A program made the position numbers and the translations under genes. 64,000 nucleotides of DNA, from the NCBI RefSeq assembly GCF_020379485.1, contig NC_063446.1, positions 17,805,525 through 17,869,524 of the forward strand. Reading direction: 5' to 3'. The notes under the pieces were generated by a model. The model worked only from the letters and a program-made list of their open reading frames with translations. It did no database searches and was not told where the DNA came from. This stretch comes from Brassica napus. Taxonomy: Eukaryota; Streptophyta; Magnoliopsida; Brassicales; Brassicaceae. Below are positions 44,738 to 58,200 of this stretch, piece by piece. The stretch's first letter is position 1. Every line of letters starts with the position of its first letter.

Positions 44738-47700
44738 CTCCCCCTTGATTGACACATCCGGTACAGGTTCGTTGCATGCTTAATGTTGCCTCATTAAAAT
44801 CTCTCCTGAAAAACCCCAAAACCAATGTGGCAAAATGGGAAACCAAGGACAGGAAAAAGAGTACAACACATGAACTCCCCCAGATGAATGCATCACTGTA
44901 GTAGACGCATTCTCATCTGGTATCCGAGTCTTCTTGAACGTTGAAGTTGCGTATGACTTGGTGAATATGATCAGCTGGATTCTCCTTGAATGAACTTGTA
45001 AGTCTTGGATGAACTGATGGTGCTTCAAACGGTGCTCGGATGGACTTTATAATCTGCAATAAAACTTTACTTGCAGGTCCTTTTTCATGTCCCATAGATT
45101 CTCTTTGGTTATATGGCTTTCCCAAAACGTGGACATTCAATATATATTGAGTCATAGACCCAAAAAACATACGAACAACTTTAATTCATATCTTTCGTTC
45201 ATTCGGACTTATATCTCTACGTATGTGCCAATGACTTTATCCATTGTAACCAATCATTCTTTATTTTCTTTTGTCGATCCATGTTGAGCTATAGACCTTG
45301 TCTATATTCGTTCATAATCATGAGTGTCTAAGGTCATACCATCAATAATTATTTGCTGCAATGAAACTCATCACACAATGAATTCGCAGTCATACACTCA
45401 TGTCCTTTGTATATGGTTATCGATCTTTTCTTGCTTTAGCAATGCTTATAATCATTAAGCCACGACCAGACATCCTTCTGGTCACTATCCTGGTTTATGG
45501 TTCTCACTTAGGCGTGCTGACACACACACACACGGCTATGATTTTTCTACAGACTTTCCATATGTAAAACATAGCCTGTTTAATTAGTCGATAACTTGTA
45601 TCATTGAACCTTTGAACCATTAAACATTTTTCTCTCAGTTGGTCTTTATTATGATCACAAGGAATTATAATATTTTCTGTATGGACTGACTGTACTAAGT
45701 AAATACTTAGTCTTTCATATTACTTACAGTTGCTGTATATTACAATCCATAAACAACTTAGGAACAAAGCTTGTTCTATGAGAATTTCTTTCTCATATTT
45801 CTATGGTACGTTGATACCTTTATCCAGTGATCCATTTGCTGCTTACTACACTATTATTTCTTTAGTAAATATCCAGAGAAAATTAAACTTGATTTTCTGT
45901 AGTAGCATCCACCATATAGGAGCATATCTCTTTATAAAATGTTTCTTGGTCTTTGTGAGTATCCTTGTGTAATCAAACTATACTTGAACGTTATTTAGAA
46001 GGAACATGGACACACTATACCATGTGGTCATGTCCTTTAATCTCACGAAATTTCTTATCTCACAAGATCCATTCACTGGTTTCTTTCTTAGATGGCTTTT
46101 CTGTATGTACATGGTTACTACGCCCATCTGTCTTATAATTACTTTGAATTCTTTGAACACCCCCACGTCCCTATATAGGTTTTATGAGTACTCTATGTGG
46201 GTTCATGATCCTCAGGTTATATCCTTCAAATCCCAAGTACTACAATATTTTATGAGCTCTTATGTATGTAAATACATCTTTGGTGTTAACACTCTTTATC
46301 TTTAGTTTCATACTGTTCCAGACATGATCTAATTAGATTTTGAGATCTTATTATCCAAGACCTTTATACCTTGCAGTTTGGCGTCCCAAACTACATGGTC
46401 TGGTACCTTAGATGTGTGGTTGTGCAACCTTATTTCTCTGTCTGAACTGGTTTCTCTTATGAACTCGGATTTTTACGATTCTGAGCACCTTTCATTACTT
46501 TCCGAGGTTCCTTATTATTTGGAACTTATTTGTCTATCTCTAATAGACATTGTAGCAACTTGATTGTGTCTCTTAGACATCAAATTCGTGGTGCTTAACC
46601 TGGTATGACATAGTCATTTTTTTCTTTTCAGGTCAGTGTGTCTGGCATATATTTCTGCTAGCTTTTATATCTTTTGATCATATTCTTTTAGAACATCTAG
46701 ATCATAATCTTTGGTCTGAGGATCTTGCCAAGACAACTATGGTTGATATCATTATATTTCTCTTTTACTCTTTACTCTTTATCAGCCTGACTTTCTCCTT
46801 TCAAAGTTGGATAATCAGATTACTATCTTTTGTAATCTGTGTTCTTGGCCACTTGATTAAATCATCCATGTTTGGCACAAGATACATTATAGTTTCGTGG
46901 AGGAAGTCTTATTTATCTAATATATATTCTCAATCCTCATCTGAGGTTCCATCTTAAATGGCACACATATATGTGGTGGAATATTCGTATTTTCTTAAGA
47001 TGGTTTGTGTATATGTCTGGTTTATGACCCTTAATCATTCAGAGGTGGGAATGTCTATGCTTACATGTATGGCCTGATGTAAATCAATATTTATATACAT
47101 AATGTCCTTAAGCTTTAGGCTGGACGTGGGTGATGTACCATTAGTGAGAACTTTAAAGCTTTCCAGCCGTGTATATTATGGTTATAAACCATGGAATCCG
47201 AATTTATGATATGATCATGGACTGTGGGTTTTAGTCCTCTCTCCCCCTCATGAACATACTCATAATTTCGTAGTGCTTAGGACAGTGGAGCCTTAATTAT
47301 TTTAGTGATTTTTCCTTTTGTGTACTTATAACACATTGTGAGATTTTATGGGATCACTTTTGTGCCTTAATTAATTTTTCATCATGTTTTGGATCAAGAT
47401 GGCTAATCTGGTCATGCCATAAGTGTTTATTTCGTGGTGAACCATACTGGTTACCATGGCTTTATGCCTCTTTCATACTGATCCTTAGCATAGAATAAAT
47501 CAGTAGAAAATATGGGTATAGGCATTCATAATGCTTTTAGGCGATTTTTCAAAAATCTGAAAAGAATCGTATTTTCTTTGCTCACTGGTTCAATGTAGAA
47601 AACATTGAATTTTTTTTCTTTCTTTATAACTCAATGGGTCTGAATAATGTCGTGTCTTTTGCCATTGTCAGTACCAATTAATTGATTTCAAGTGATTGTA

Positions 47701-48050
47701 GGAAGGTAAAGTTGAACCTATACAATCAAGATGAAGTTAAATCTATGCGAGAAATCAATCTATCAGTGAACTGACTCATTAGTCTACACCCAACAATTGA
47801 TTTTATGTGATTGCAGGAAGGTAAAGTTAAACCTATACAATCAAGGTAAAGTTAAACTATGCATGAAATCAACTATCAGTGGACTGATTATCCTTTTATT
47901 AAGGTTTTATTTGTTATTTAATCAAGAATCATCAAGCAAGACCAAGCAAGATAATATATAAAAACAAAATCGTTTTTATTATTTCAATAACATAAATGAA
48001 TAACAAATAAATCAAATCAGATATGAAAACATAAAATCAGAATGTCGGAA
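44738..48050 (-). pseudogene. decayed pol region of copia copy C
   Basis: No frame is open for long, but family traces remain on the minus strand. LWHDQISHLDPKHD near 47390-47430 corresponds to the pre-integrase WHDRLGHP motif. NPADHIHQVIRNFNVQEDSD near 44925-45005 corresponds to the NPADLFTK...STF block after RNase H. The segment TTTTGGGGTTTTTCAGG...TTTTAATGAGGCAAC (minus, about 44788-44825) is the conserved stretch before the 3' LTR of many copia elements. The rest is too changed for me to read. Confidence 0.6.
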
Positions 48051-48052
48051 AA

Positions 48053-48750
48053 TTATTCAATGTATAATCCGACCTCATGGTCCATGAGTGTCCACTCGGA
48101 ATCCTCCTCAGATCTCTTCTTATCAAATGTGGCTTTATTAGCTTCAGGGATTTTCATCTCACTGTCTAGTACTTCATAATATATCTCCATGATGTCATTA
48201 AACCGTCTGATGTTATCCATCCTTTTCTGCTTCTTTTGCTCAATGTCTAATAAATATGAGAACATGTCATAATAGGTGGTGAAACCTTTGGCCTGATGTG
48301 ATAACAACACTTCCTCTGAATGGAATGTGTCACGAGTTTTGTTTAACAAATCCTCTTTTGTTACCAATTCACCACATAGTCTAAGACTATAGGTGATTCT
48401 CATAGATCAGAGTGATAATTGTCCACGGATTCATAATCCTGGAACCTTAGAGCTTCCCATTTTTTCTTGGATTCGTGCAACAATGGCTCACAGAATCTAG
48501 AATTCAAAAATGACCAGAGATTATGAGGATCATTAACATATCAAAACTCGTCTCTTAGGTCCTCACAGAGATGGTGTCGCATAATCATTATGGCTCTGTG
48601 TCTTTCACACGCAAGGGTGTCATTGCCATACTTGATGCACTTCCCAAGTCCTCTAGACTTCAAGACGGCTGAAGTGTTTATAGCCCAATCAAGATAATTA
48701 TCTCCAGAGAGATCAATGGCTTTGTAATCTGAGGGTATGAAACTCGACAT
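48053..48750 (-). pseudogene. copia gag of copy C, broken
   Basis: From ATG at 48750 the frame reads YKAIDLSGDNYLDWAINTS and MIMRHHLCEDLRDEF, then meets TGA at 48541-48543. It stays readable (YVNDPHNLWSFLNSRFCE) to about 48405, then shifts by one base and continues SLRLCGELVTKEDLLNKT and IPEANKATFDKK. This is the DUF4219/UBN2 gag of plant copia elements with one stop and one frameshift. Confidence 0.82.
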
Positions 48751-49929
48751 CTGAAATCATTATTCAAAACAGGTCTTAATCAAGTAATCTTTTTGAAATT
48801 TTTCATGCTTCATATCAATGCAACACACGGACCAAAAGAAAAAAAATTTCTAAATGATGCATTTTCTTAAAACCATACGGTTTAAAGTGTGGATCAATGT
48901 ATTTTTCAGATTTAAGGTCCTCTTATTTCAAACACAAGGTTTCAAGGCCTTTAGGGATTCTATCTTAGATGATCAAGAAAATGTTCCATATTTTCTTCAT
49001 CCCATTGGATCGGATCATTTAGTATAATGATTTTTTTTTTTTCAGTTCAGATCAGATTTCTTGAAAACTATGAATGATCTATATCCCTAACAGTCGAGAT
49101 TTCATGTTCAGTATGCAATATTAGTATGCAAACAATATGCAATCAAGCAAACCAATTCAATCATGAAATCAGGTTAGGGTTTTCGAAAAATATACCATAT
49201 ATTTATTATTATTATTATATATTTTTTCCGAAAAATAATCAAATCAGAAATTATTGTGACTTAAAAAAAATAAATCAGGAAGATTTTATTTATTCAAGCA
49301 ATTTATTATATATTTTTCGATTTAAAAATAAATATATTTTCTCAGATATATCTCTGATATTTCGATTTTAAATATTAAAAAAAATATATTTTTTTTTCAA
49401 TCCTAATCAAGTTCTAGTCGTTATCAATCATCAGGAAAACAAATTTCTCAGACAAGAACAGGAGGTAAAATCTCGGATTAATTTATGAAACCATGATCAG
49501 ATTTTCAAAAAAAATTATGTAACATGCAGTCTTTAACAGTTCTGAAAACTTTTGATGGGTTGATCGGTCTATCAGTTAGAGATCTTCCTGGTTAGCTGAT
49601 GGATTGCTCGGAATTATTGTTTTTGTTGCTGCTTGTTGGAATAGGAGACTGATATATGGTTGAGAGAGATTTTGGTTTCTGCAACAAATTTTCCGCCTGT
49701 ATTGTAGCTGAGCGTGAGGGCGCGTCCGAACTCCGATTGATGCGGGGTTAGCGGTGTTGGCTTTGTCTCGTCAAGAGCTTTAATTTGGTATCTGGCTCGT
49801 CGTCTGGATCCACCGGAGTTGAGGGATAGAGCTGTTTGAAGTTCGTCGGGAATTAGGGTTTTTACTGCTCGGATTTATTTCTGGTTTTTTAGGGTTAGGG
49901 TTTATGAGAGCAACGTCGTGCTGATAACG

Positions 49930-50185
49930 TGTTGTGAATGAAGTGTTGGGGAAATACTTCTGTTATTATTACTGTCGACCAGAAGGTCCATATATATACA
50001 AGGTATTAGACCGTCATAAGGTCATGTTTATCCTAACAAGATAAAGATAAAGATAAACACTGTGTTACAGATATACATAGAATATATACTAGATAAACAC
50101 ATAGTCTCTGGTTTTCTTTATTTTGTCCCGGATTGGGCTTACAGTACGGGTTGGTACATGGTCGATCATCATTTGGTTTATAACA
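49930..50185 (-). repeat. 5' LTR of copia copy C
   Basis: 256 bp, same borders as the left LTR. Just inside, the minus strand reads CGTTATCAGCACGACG, the likely primer binding site; it does not match the tRNA-iMet 3' end and I cannot assign the tRNA. Confidence 0.9.
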
Positions 50186-50190
50186 GTATA

Positions 50191-51502
50191 GATTTTTTCA
50201 GATATTTGGATACCGAATATTTGGATAATGGCAGAATAGAGACAATCAAATGTTCAGATTTCGGAAGTATTTGCGAATTTTCTATTTTGTTTGGATCATC
50301 AATTTTCTTATCCGATTAGATCCGTAGCTGTTCAAATATTCAACGACTAGATATAGGAATAATATATGTTTAACCATATAATTGTGGTCCTCAGTTTTCC
50401 CATGACATGGCACCATCACATTCTGATTTTTTTTCGTTAACTATATTTGCTTACAAACTTTTTATTTTTATCTATTGAGGAAAAACTTCCCACGAAAACA
50501 ACTATTAGCAGATATGTTCTGCATTTTCCATTGAATAATGAAAAACGCGTGCTCCATTTTAGATACATTTACACCTTGTATATAAAAATACATGAAATAA
50601 AATTTAAAATATTCTGTAGCTTTTAGTAAAATAAATATTTTTATAAAATTACTGTTAAAAATAAGACAACAAATGTGTTATCAAATCAACTATTCCTTGT
50701 AAATTAAAATTAGATGAAATAAAATTAAAAATGTTATGTTGCTTTTACTAAAATAAATATTTCTAATATTTTTTAAAACATTATCGTTATGAGTTTTCCA
50801 GTTAATGATGAACAAATGTATGACCAATATTAAAATAAATTTAGGCTGTGTTGAATTAAAGTTTAAGAACCTATAACATTTTTTTTGATAAACCTTATTG
50901 GCTATTACGTCGGCTTTGGTAGAACGCTTTTAATGTTATAAAGTAGACTAGCTCTAAAACATATCATACCACCTGATCCGAATTCAAATACATTCCGACT
51001 AATGTCAGATGGTAGACTGATCATCTGTTACATACCACCATATTAACGATTTGGACCGAAGCTCAAACACAGATTGGCTACGCAAATAATTTAGTTCCAA
51101 GTAGAAATAAAATTCAAGACCAATGTGAATACACGCGCCGAGCCCAAAGAACTACCACTAGACTACCAATTAGTTGATACTACGTAAAGTTTAGGAAAAT
51201 AAATATTAATAAAAATTATTGTTAAAAATTAGATGGAAATTATTGTCTAAATGATTAAAATAAAATGTGGAAAACTAAGCTAGAAAATATGTTATTTACA
51301 AATGGGAAAATGACCAAAATTTTCAAAAAGAACCCAAAAAACCTTCATACATAAAAATTTTCCCTTAATGTGATGTTATTTTTTCATTGTGGGTATGTAT
51401 TGTTGATTATAAGAAATTTCTTTATTTTGTGTGAAAAAAATCAGACAAGAAATTGAAAACTTTTTCTTATCAATAATTTAGAAAGTATCTATTATAGATT
51501 TC
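50191..51502. other. AT-rich intergenic DNA
   Basis: Nothing recognisable on either strand; no convincing ORF or terminal repeats. Confidence 0.5.
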
Positions 51503-51665
51503 TTAAGGTGGGGTTTTTAACTTCGGCTAAGAACCGTTTCTTAGCTTTTAACTAAGAAAAGCTAAAAATCGTCTCTTAAATAAGAAATATAAGAGCCGGT
51601 TTTTAGCCGGAAAAAAAATCAAATCATGAGTTAAGAACCCCAAATTAAGAACCCCGGTTAATCAT
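51503..51665. mobile_element. small foldback MITE of the CTTAG family
   Basis: GGTTTTTAACTTCGGCTAAGAACC on the left and GGTTCTTAACT-type sequence on the right (AGTTAAGAACCCC) are inverted. The middle holds CGTTTCTTAGCTTTTAACTAAG. It is the same family as the interrupted element at 11745-12800. Borders are approximate. Confidence 0.5.
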
Positions 51666-51805
51666 GCTCTAAGTTCATCGGGTAATTGACGATTCCTTAT
51701 TTCAATATGAAGTTGTTATTTTAAAGGAACAACGGAAATGAATTACTTGTATTTTTGGTCAAAAACTCATGGATTACTTTTGTTAAAAAAAAACCAAAAA
51801 GTCCT

Positions 51806-52185
51806 AAGAATTTAATAGAATTACAAAGTCAATAAAAACTAAACATTTTGAACAACATAGGATTTTCATAGAATTTAAAAGTCCACAAACCAATAACAAG
51901 GGATTCTAATAAGATTTTAAGAATTCATAAACCAATAACAATGAAATCTCTAAATTTTAAAATTCTTTCAAAATTTAACTCCCAATAACCCCCATAAGAA
52001 TTTAATAGAATTACAAAATCAATAAAAACTAAATTTTTTGAATAACATATGATTTTCATAGAATTTAAAAGTTCACAAACCAATAACAAAAAATTCTAAT
52101 AAGATTTTAAGAATTCATAAAACAATAACAATGAAATCTCTAAATTTTAAAATTCGAAATTTAAATCCCAATAACCCCGTAAGAA
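51806..52185. repeat. 190-bp tandem duplication in the NRAMP3 upstream region
   Basis: AAGAATTTAATAGAATTACA starts one copy at 51806 and the next at 51996. The copies share nearly all of their following 185 bases (CAAACCAATAACAA, TTTTAAGAATTCATAAA, GAAATCTCTAAATTTTAAAA). The second copy ends about 130 bp before the NRAMP3 start codon. Confidence 0.85.
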
Positions 52186-52317
52186 TTCTTGTGTGACAAA
52201 TATGAAGAGAATATTATGAAATGCATATATATTTACCGATGTACTGGTCGCCAATAAAACAAAACAAAGAAGCGAAAGTGAAAATCTGAAACTGATTCTC
52301 AACAGTCACCGGAAGAT

Positions 52318-54080
52318 ATGTCACGATCCGAGAACGATCGTCCACTTCTAATCGATAGAATTGATGAAGAGGAAGAAGAGAGGGCCTACGACGAGACGGA
52401 GAAAGTTCACATCGTCAGAGACGAAGACGACAACGAAAGGGATCTCGAGTACGGCGTAGGATGCGGCGGCGCACCGCCGTTTTCATGGAGGAAGTTATGG
52501 CTGTTCACCGGACCTGGGTTCTTGATGAGCATTGCGTTTCTTGATCCAGGAAACCTGGAAGGAGATCTCCAAGCCGGTGCGGTTGCCGGATACTCGCTTC
52601 TGTGGTTGCTTATGTGGGCAACGGCGATGGGGCTTCTTGTTCAGCTCTTATCGGCGAGGCTCGGTGTTGCGACGGGGCGTCACTTGGCGGAGCTTTGCCG
52701 TGAAGAGTATCCGACTTGGGCGGGTATGGTTTTGTGGGTTATGGCGGAGTTGGCTTTGATTGGATCTGATATTCAAGAAGTCATTGGAAGTGCCATTGCT
52801 ATCAAGATTCTGACCAATGGGCTTCTGCCTCTCTGGGCTGGTGTCATCATCACTGCTCTCGATTGGTACAAACACATGATGAACTTTTGTCTTTTTATAT
52901 GTCTTTGATTGATAAGTCTGTTTGTGGCTACAGTTTCGTCTTCTTGTTTCTTGAGAACTACGGAATTAGGAAACTCGAGGCGGTGTTTGCGGTTTTAATA
53001 GGAACAATGGCAGTTGCATTCGCTTGGATGTTTGGTCAAGCCAAGCCAAGTGGCTCTGAGCTTCTCGTTGGTCAGCTTTCTTTATCTCTCTTCTCATTAG
53101 AATCTTCACTTGTGTGAGTTCTAATAAAAGTCTGCTTTCTTCTTGTTGCAGGCATATTGGTACCGAAACTAAGCTCAAGAACGATACAAAAAGCAGTTGG
53201 AGTTGTGGGTTGCATTATAATGCCACACAATGTGTTTCTTCACTCAGCTCTTGTTCAATCGAGAGAAGTCAACAAGCGGCAGAAATACCGAGTCCAGGAA
53301 GCTATAAACTACTACACAATTGAATCAACGATTGCCCTTATTGTCTCCTTTGTGATCAATCTCTTTGTCACAACTGTTTTCGCTAAAGGGTTTTACAACA
53401 CAGACCTTGCTGATAGCATTGGTCTTGTTAACGCCGGACAGTATCTTCAGGACAAGTATGGAGGCGGGTTGTTCCCAATTCTATACATTTGGGGAATCGG
53501 GTTATTAGCTGCTGGACAGAGCAGCACCATTACTGGTACCTACGCGGGACAGTTCATCATGGGGGGTTTTCTTAACTTCAAGATGAAGAAATGGTTGAGA
53601 GCTTTGATCACACGTAGCTGCGCAATCATTCCAACTATTATCGTTGCTCTAGTGTTTGATTCATCAGAAGCTACACTTGATGTCTTAAACGAGTGGCTTA
53701 ACGTGCTTCAATCCATTCAGATCCCTTTTGCGCTCATCCCTCTACTGTGTTTGGTCTCCAAGGAACAGATCATGGGCAGTTTCAAAATCGGTCCTTTCTA
53801 TCAGGTTTATTGTGATCTTCATCTACAACTGCATTTATTGAAAATGTCACTCTTACGTTTTTTTTTTTTTGTGTGCGCGCAGACAATTGCATGGCTAGTT
53901 GCTGCGCTTGTGATAATGATAAACGGTTATCTATTGCTTGAGTTTTTCTCATCGGAGGTTAGTGGTGTCATCTATACCGGTTTCGTGACTGTGTTCACGG
54001 CTTCGTATGGTGCGTTTATAGTCTATCTGATTGCTCGTGGCATCAATTTCACTCCTTGGCACTTTAAATCAGAGTCCTAG
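52318..54080 (+). CDS. NRAMP3: NRAMP metal transporter, NRAMP3-like
   Basis: NRAMP3 exports Fe(II) and Mn(II) from the vacuole, notably during germination. Four exons, 52318-52865, 52934-53070, 53152-53804 and 53883-54080, join at GT-AG introns of 68, 81 and 78 bp to give 511 aa (509 in Arabidopsis as I recall). The acidic N-terminus carries a dileucine (RPLLID, residues 10-11) of the type used for vacuolar sorting in NRAMP3/4. Metal-site motifs DPGN (76-79) and MPHN (about 252-255) and the transport signature [14 protein letters not shown] are intact. About ten further hydrophobic segments follow. Retained introns make short false frames in the raw sequence. A TATATAT stretch lies at 52225, about 90 bp upstream. 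Synteny supports At2g23150 rather than NRAMP4. Confidence 0.94.
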
Positions 54081-54852
54081 TTGAATGTGTTTGATCAATA
54101 GGAGAATGAGTTGTTTAGCTTGTGTGTTTTGTATTATATAAGCAGCTCTTCCTATGTATTAGTATATAGGTGCTAAAGATGAAAAATAATCTTTCACCAT
54201 CTGCTATTGTTGTGGATTTTAACTCGAGTAATAATACCCAGATTGAGAAATTTTTTATTTTTTTTCTTTCTTTCTGAATAGAGATAAGTTAATGAAGACT
54301 CAGAACTGAAGTTTGTTGTACCAATTTAAGTGCATTCCCATTGAGAACTGACTTCCCGAATAATCGTTGGTCATATTAATGTTGATTGGTGGTACTGGGA
54401 CCGACCAATAAATTCTTACGAGTAACAACCATATTTGTGCCGCCTGATCTATCCCATATTTTGCCCGCACCGCACAATACATTCATAGCGCAAATGTAAA
54501 ACAAGTGGTTGCACCGCAACACACCTTGTGTTTTCCGTAATCGCGATTCTTAGTAGTATCAGTTATTTAGAAGAAAAACGTGAATATATATGATTATACT
54601 GCTCAAGTCCACTATTATTATTCGAAGCTAACATGCAAATCAAGTGGTTCAACCTCAACGTACTTTTTTTTCTTTCTTAAACGATTCGCAGTTTTAAGAA
54701 AATGCAGAAAATATATGATTAATAAATGTTGCAACTAAAGGAACAGTCGACAAGTTGTGGGAGCCGAAACTCGTATAATCAAAATTTATATATGAATATG
54801 CTTAATTATTTGGGAAACTGAATTTTCTGCGATAGTCAACGATGAGAGAGAG
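54081..54852. other. downstream region of NRAMP3 and flank of copia copy B
   Basis: The first 100-150 bp are probably the NRAMP3 3' UTR (AT-rich, with TATATAAGCAG). I see nothing else before the copia insertion. Confidence 0.45.
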
Positions 54853-54857
54853 AGAGG

Positions 54858-55272
54858 TGTTGGGAATATTATCCAATATCGATGAGATGAAGATGGGATT
54901 ATACAACTAAAAGATTTAAGAAGAAGACTCTTTATAATTTTGGAAAGGGTTTACAAAGATTTTGTTTTGAGAACTCTCTCTTACAAATGTTTTCTCTCTT
55001 TGTTTTCTTGATTCTTGGATGATTACAAATGGTGCTAAGCACCCCTATTTATACAAGTGGAGGAGCACACTCCAACAAGTTCTAGATTTCTCTAAATTAT
55101 TATTTATTTCAAAATATCTAACTCCATAACTTTCTCTCTTCTTCTACACAATTCTTCTTCTACACACTTCTTTCATCCTTCTCCATTTTTCTCTACATAT
55201 CTCTTCTTCTTGGGCTCTTGGGTTATAACTTGATTAGTTATTATTCTTGGGCTAATGAGAGAAAACCCAACA
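54858..55272 (-). repeat. 3' LTR of copia copy B
   Basis: 415 bp. Minus-strand TATAAATAG at 55045-55053 is followed by the palindrome GGTGCTTAGCACC, marking the likely transcription start region. Confidence 0.94.
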
Positions 55273-55290
55273 AATCTCCCCCTTCCCGAT
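55273..55290 (-). promoter_or_regulatory. polypurine tract of copia copy B
   Basis: The minus strand reads CGGGAAGGGGGAGATT directly before the 3' LTR; it begins right after the polyprotein stop codon. Confidence 0.8.
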
Positions 55291-58200
55291 TTAGCCCGAA
55301 ACCGTTGCCATCCCCGTGCCTTTGCAGCAATCTTCAAACTTCTTCAGCGGTAATACCTTGGTCATAAAGTCTGACCAGTTTTCGTCGGTGTGTAACTTTG
55401 TGAGATGTATGAGCTTCTCTTCAAGAACTTCTCGTATCCAATGATGCCGAATGTCGATGTGCTTCGAGCGAGAGTGAAATGTTGGATTCTTTGCTAGGTG
55501 AATAGCACTTTGGTTGTCACATAGCATGTTGTACTTTTCTTGTTTTACTCCTAACTCAAGCAAGAAATTCTTCATCCATAGCATCTCCTTGCATGCTTCC
55601 GTTGCTGCGATGTATTCTGCTTCCGTGGTGGATAAGGCAACACACTTTTGTAGTTTCGATTGCCAGGAAACAGCTCCCCCTGCAAAGGTAGTAACAAAGC
55701 CTGATGTTGATTTCCTTGAATCTTTATCACCAGCCCAATCTGCATCGGTGTAACCGTTCAGCTCCAATTTTCCATTGCCAAAACATAGACACTTCTTCGT
55801 TGTGCCTCGTAGATAGCGTAGGATCCACTTAACTGCTTTCCAATGCTCCTTTCCTGGATTCGCTAGAAAGCGACTCACAACTCCTACAGCATAGGCAATG
55901 TCGGGTCTGGTGCACACCATAGCATACATGAGACTGCCCACTGCTGATGCATATGGGGTAGTCTTCATTTCCTCTTTCTCCTTCTCACTTGTTGGACTTT
56001 GCTTCGAACTTAGCTTGAAATGTCCACCAAGTGGAGTGCTCACCGGCTTTGCTTTGTGCATGTTGAATCTCTCCAACACCCTTTCAACATATCGTTCTTG
56101 GGACAACCATAAAAGCTTCTTTGGCCTATCCCGAGTGATCTTCATTCCAAGAATCTGTCTCGCTTGCCCCAGATCTTTCATCGCAAAACACCTTCCCAAA
56201 TCTTTCTTTAATGCGGCTATCTTGTTGCGATCTTGACCCACAATTAACATATCATCAACATAGAGCAATAATATGAGAAAGTCGCCGCTTTCGTACCTCT
56301 TTATGAAAACGCAATGATCATTCTTGGTTTTCTTGAAGTTATGATCCACCATGAAGGAGTCAAACTTCTTGTACCATTGTCTTGGAGCTTGCTTGAGACC
56401 GTAAAGACTCTTCTTTAATCGGCACACCAAGTCTTCTTTTCCTGGAACCTTGAATCCTTCAGGTTGCTCCATATAGATCTCCTCCTCGAGTTCACCATGT
56501 AGAAAGGCCGTCTTGACATCGAGTTGTTCAATCTCCAAGTCTAGAACCGCTGCTAGACCAAGAACCACTCGGATAGAGGACATCTTCACCACTGGAGAGA
56601 ATATTTCTTCAAAATCTATGCCTTTCTTTTGGTTGAATCCTTTCACAACCAATCGAGCTTTGTATCTTGGATTTGAGCTTCTATCTTCATACTTCAACCT
56701 GTACACCCACTTGTTCTTCAAGGCTCTCTTTCCTTTTGGTAGCTTCATCAGCTCATAAGTGTGATTATCATGCAAGGATTGCATTTCATCTTGCATAGCT
56801 TCAACCCACTCATCTTTATGGGTGTCTCCTATGGCCTCCTCATAGCTTTGAGGCTCCCCCTCATCTGTAAGATTAACGTACTCATCTCGATAATATCTTA
56901 CAGATGGTCTTGTCTCTCTTCCAGACCTTCTTGGCTCATGTTCTTCCTCTGGCTCCACTTGAACTTCTTCTTCACCTTCATCACCATTCGGATCCATGAT
57001 TGGATCCCCTTCGCCATCATCTCCAATCACTTGTTCATGATCTTGAGGCTTATGAGAATCTTCATTCCTTACAACCCTTAGCTTTGGTTTCTTTGATTTG
57101 TTGATGTCTTCGATTGTTTGATCTTCGAAGAAAACAACATCTCTGCTCCGGATAACTTTTCTGTTAACCGGATCCCAAAGCCGATAGCCGAATTCGTCTT
57201 TTGGTGATCCAAGATAAATGCACTCTTTAGTCTTAGAGTCTAGCTTGGCTCGTTCATCCTTAGGTATATGGACAAACGCTCTGCAACCGAACACCTTCAA
57301 ATGGTTGTAAGAGACCTTCTTACCCGACCAAACTTCCTCCGGGACATCGCCTTCCAAAGGAACTGATGGTGTAAGATTTATGACGTCCACTGCAGTCTTT
57401 ATGGCTTCTCCCCAAAATGGTTTGGGTAGTTTAGCGTGAGAGAGCATGCACCGAACTCTTTCTGTGATCGTTCGATTCATTCTTTCAGCTAGCCCGTTCA
57501 GTTGTGGCGTCTTTGGTGGTGTCTTCTCCATTCTAATTCCATGAGCTTTGCAAAACGCTTCAAAGGGACCTCGATACTCTCCACCATTGTCAGATCGAAC
57601 ACACTTGAGTTTTTGACCCGTACTTCGCTCTGCTTGGGCTACAAATTCCTTGAAAGCATCAAGAACTTGATCTTTTGACTTCAAAAGGTATACCCATACC
57701 TTCCTTGAATGGTCATCAATAAAGGTGACGAAATATGATGCCCCTCCATTGGATTTCTCGGACATGGAGCATACGTCAGTATGCACAAGATCAAGAATAT
57801 GCTTTCTTCTCATAGGCGTAGATGATCTTCGGAAAGCGACCCTATGTTGTTTTCCGGCTAAGCAATCATGACATGGTGAGAGAGAAATACCTTTCATATC
57901 AGGAAGAAGTTTCTTGCGAGAAAGTATATTTAAACCTTTCTCACTCATATGCCCGAGTCTTCGGTGCCATATATCGATGTCATCACTTGCAACGTTTACT
58001 TCTTCCTTGCAAAGCTTGGCTTGAGTAACGTATAATGAGCCTTCTTTTCTTCCTCGAGCCATGATCAAACTTCCTTTGGTTAACTTCCATTTGCCACCAC
58101 CAAAATGACTGTCCAAGCCGACATCATCGAGCTTTCCGGTTGATATGAGATTGAGTCGCATGTCGGGAACATGTCTCACATCCTTGAGAACTATCTTACA

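Larger units (their letters stand above)
44477..50190 (-). mobile_element. Ty1/copia retrotransposon, copy C, complete but decayed (5,704 bp)
   Basis: The element spans 44482-50185 with 256-bp LTRs (44482-44737 and 49930-50185), TGTTG...ATAACA ends and a perfect 5-bp target duplication GTATA at 44477-44481 and 50186-50190. A polypurine tract (minus AAGGGGGAG) abuts the left LTR, so the element reads on the minus strand. The LTRs differ at 14 sites, mostly transitions (5.5%), suggesting roughly 1.8 million years. Coding remnants of gag and pol are seen but no long frame survives. Confidence 0.93.

Noticed and set aside
45500..45540. CRISPR-like or regulatory repeat in the ACACAC stretch
   Set aside because: A short dinucleotide run inside a decayed copia element.
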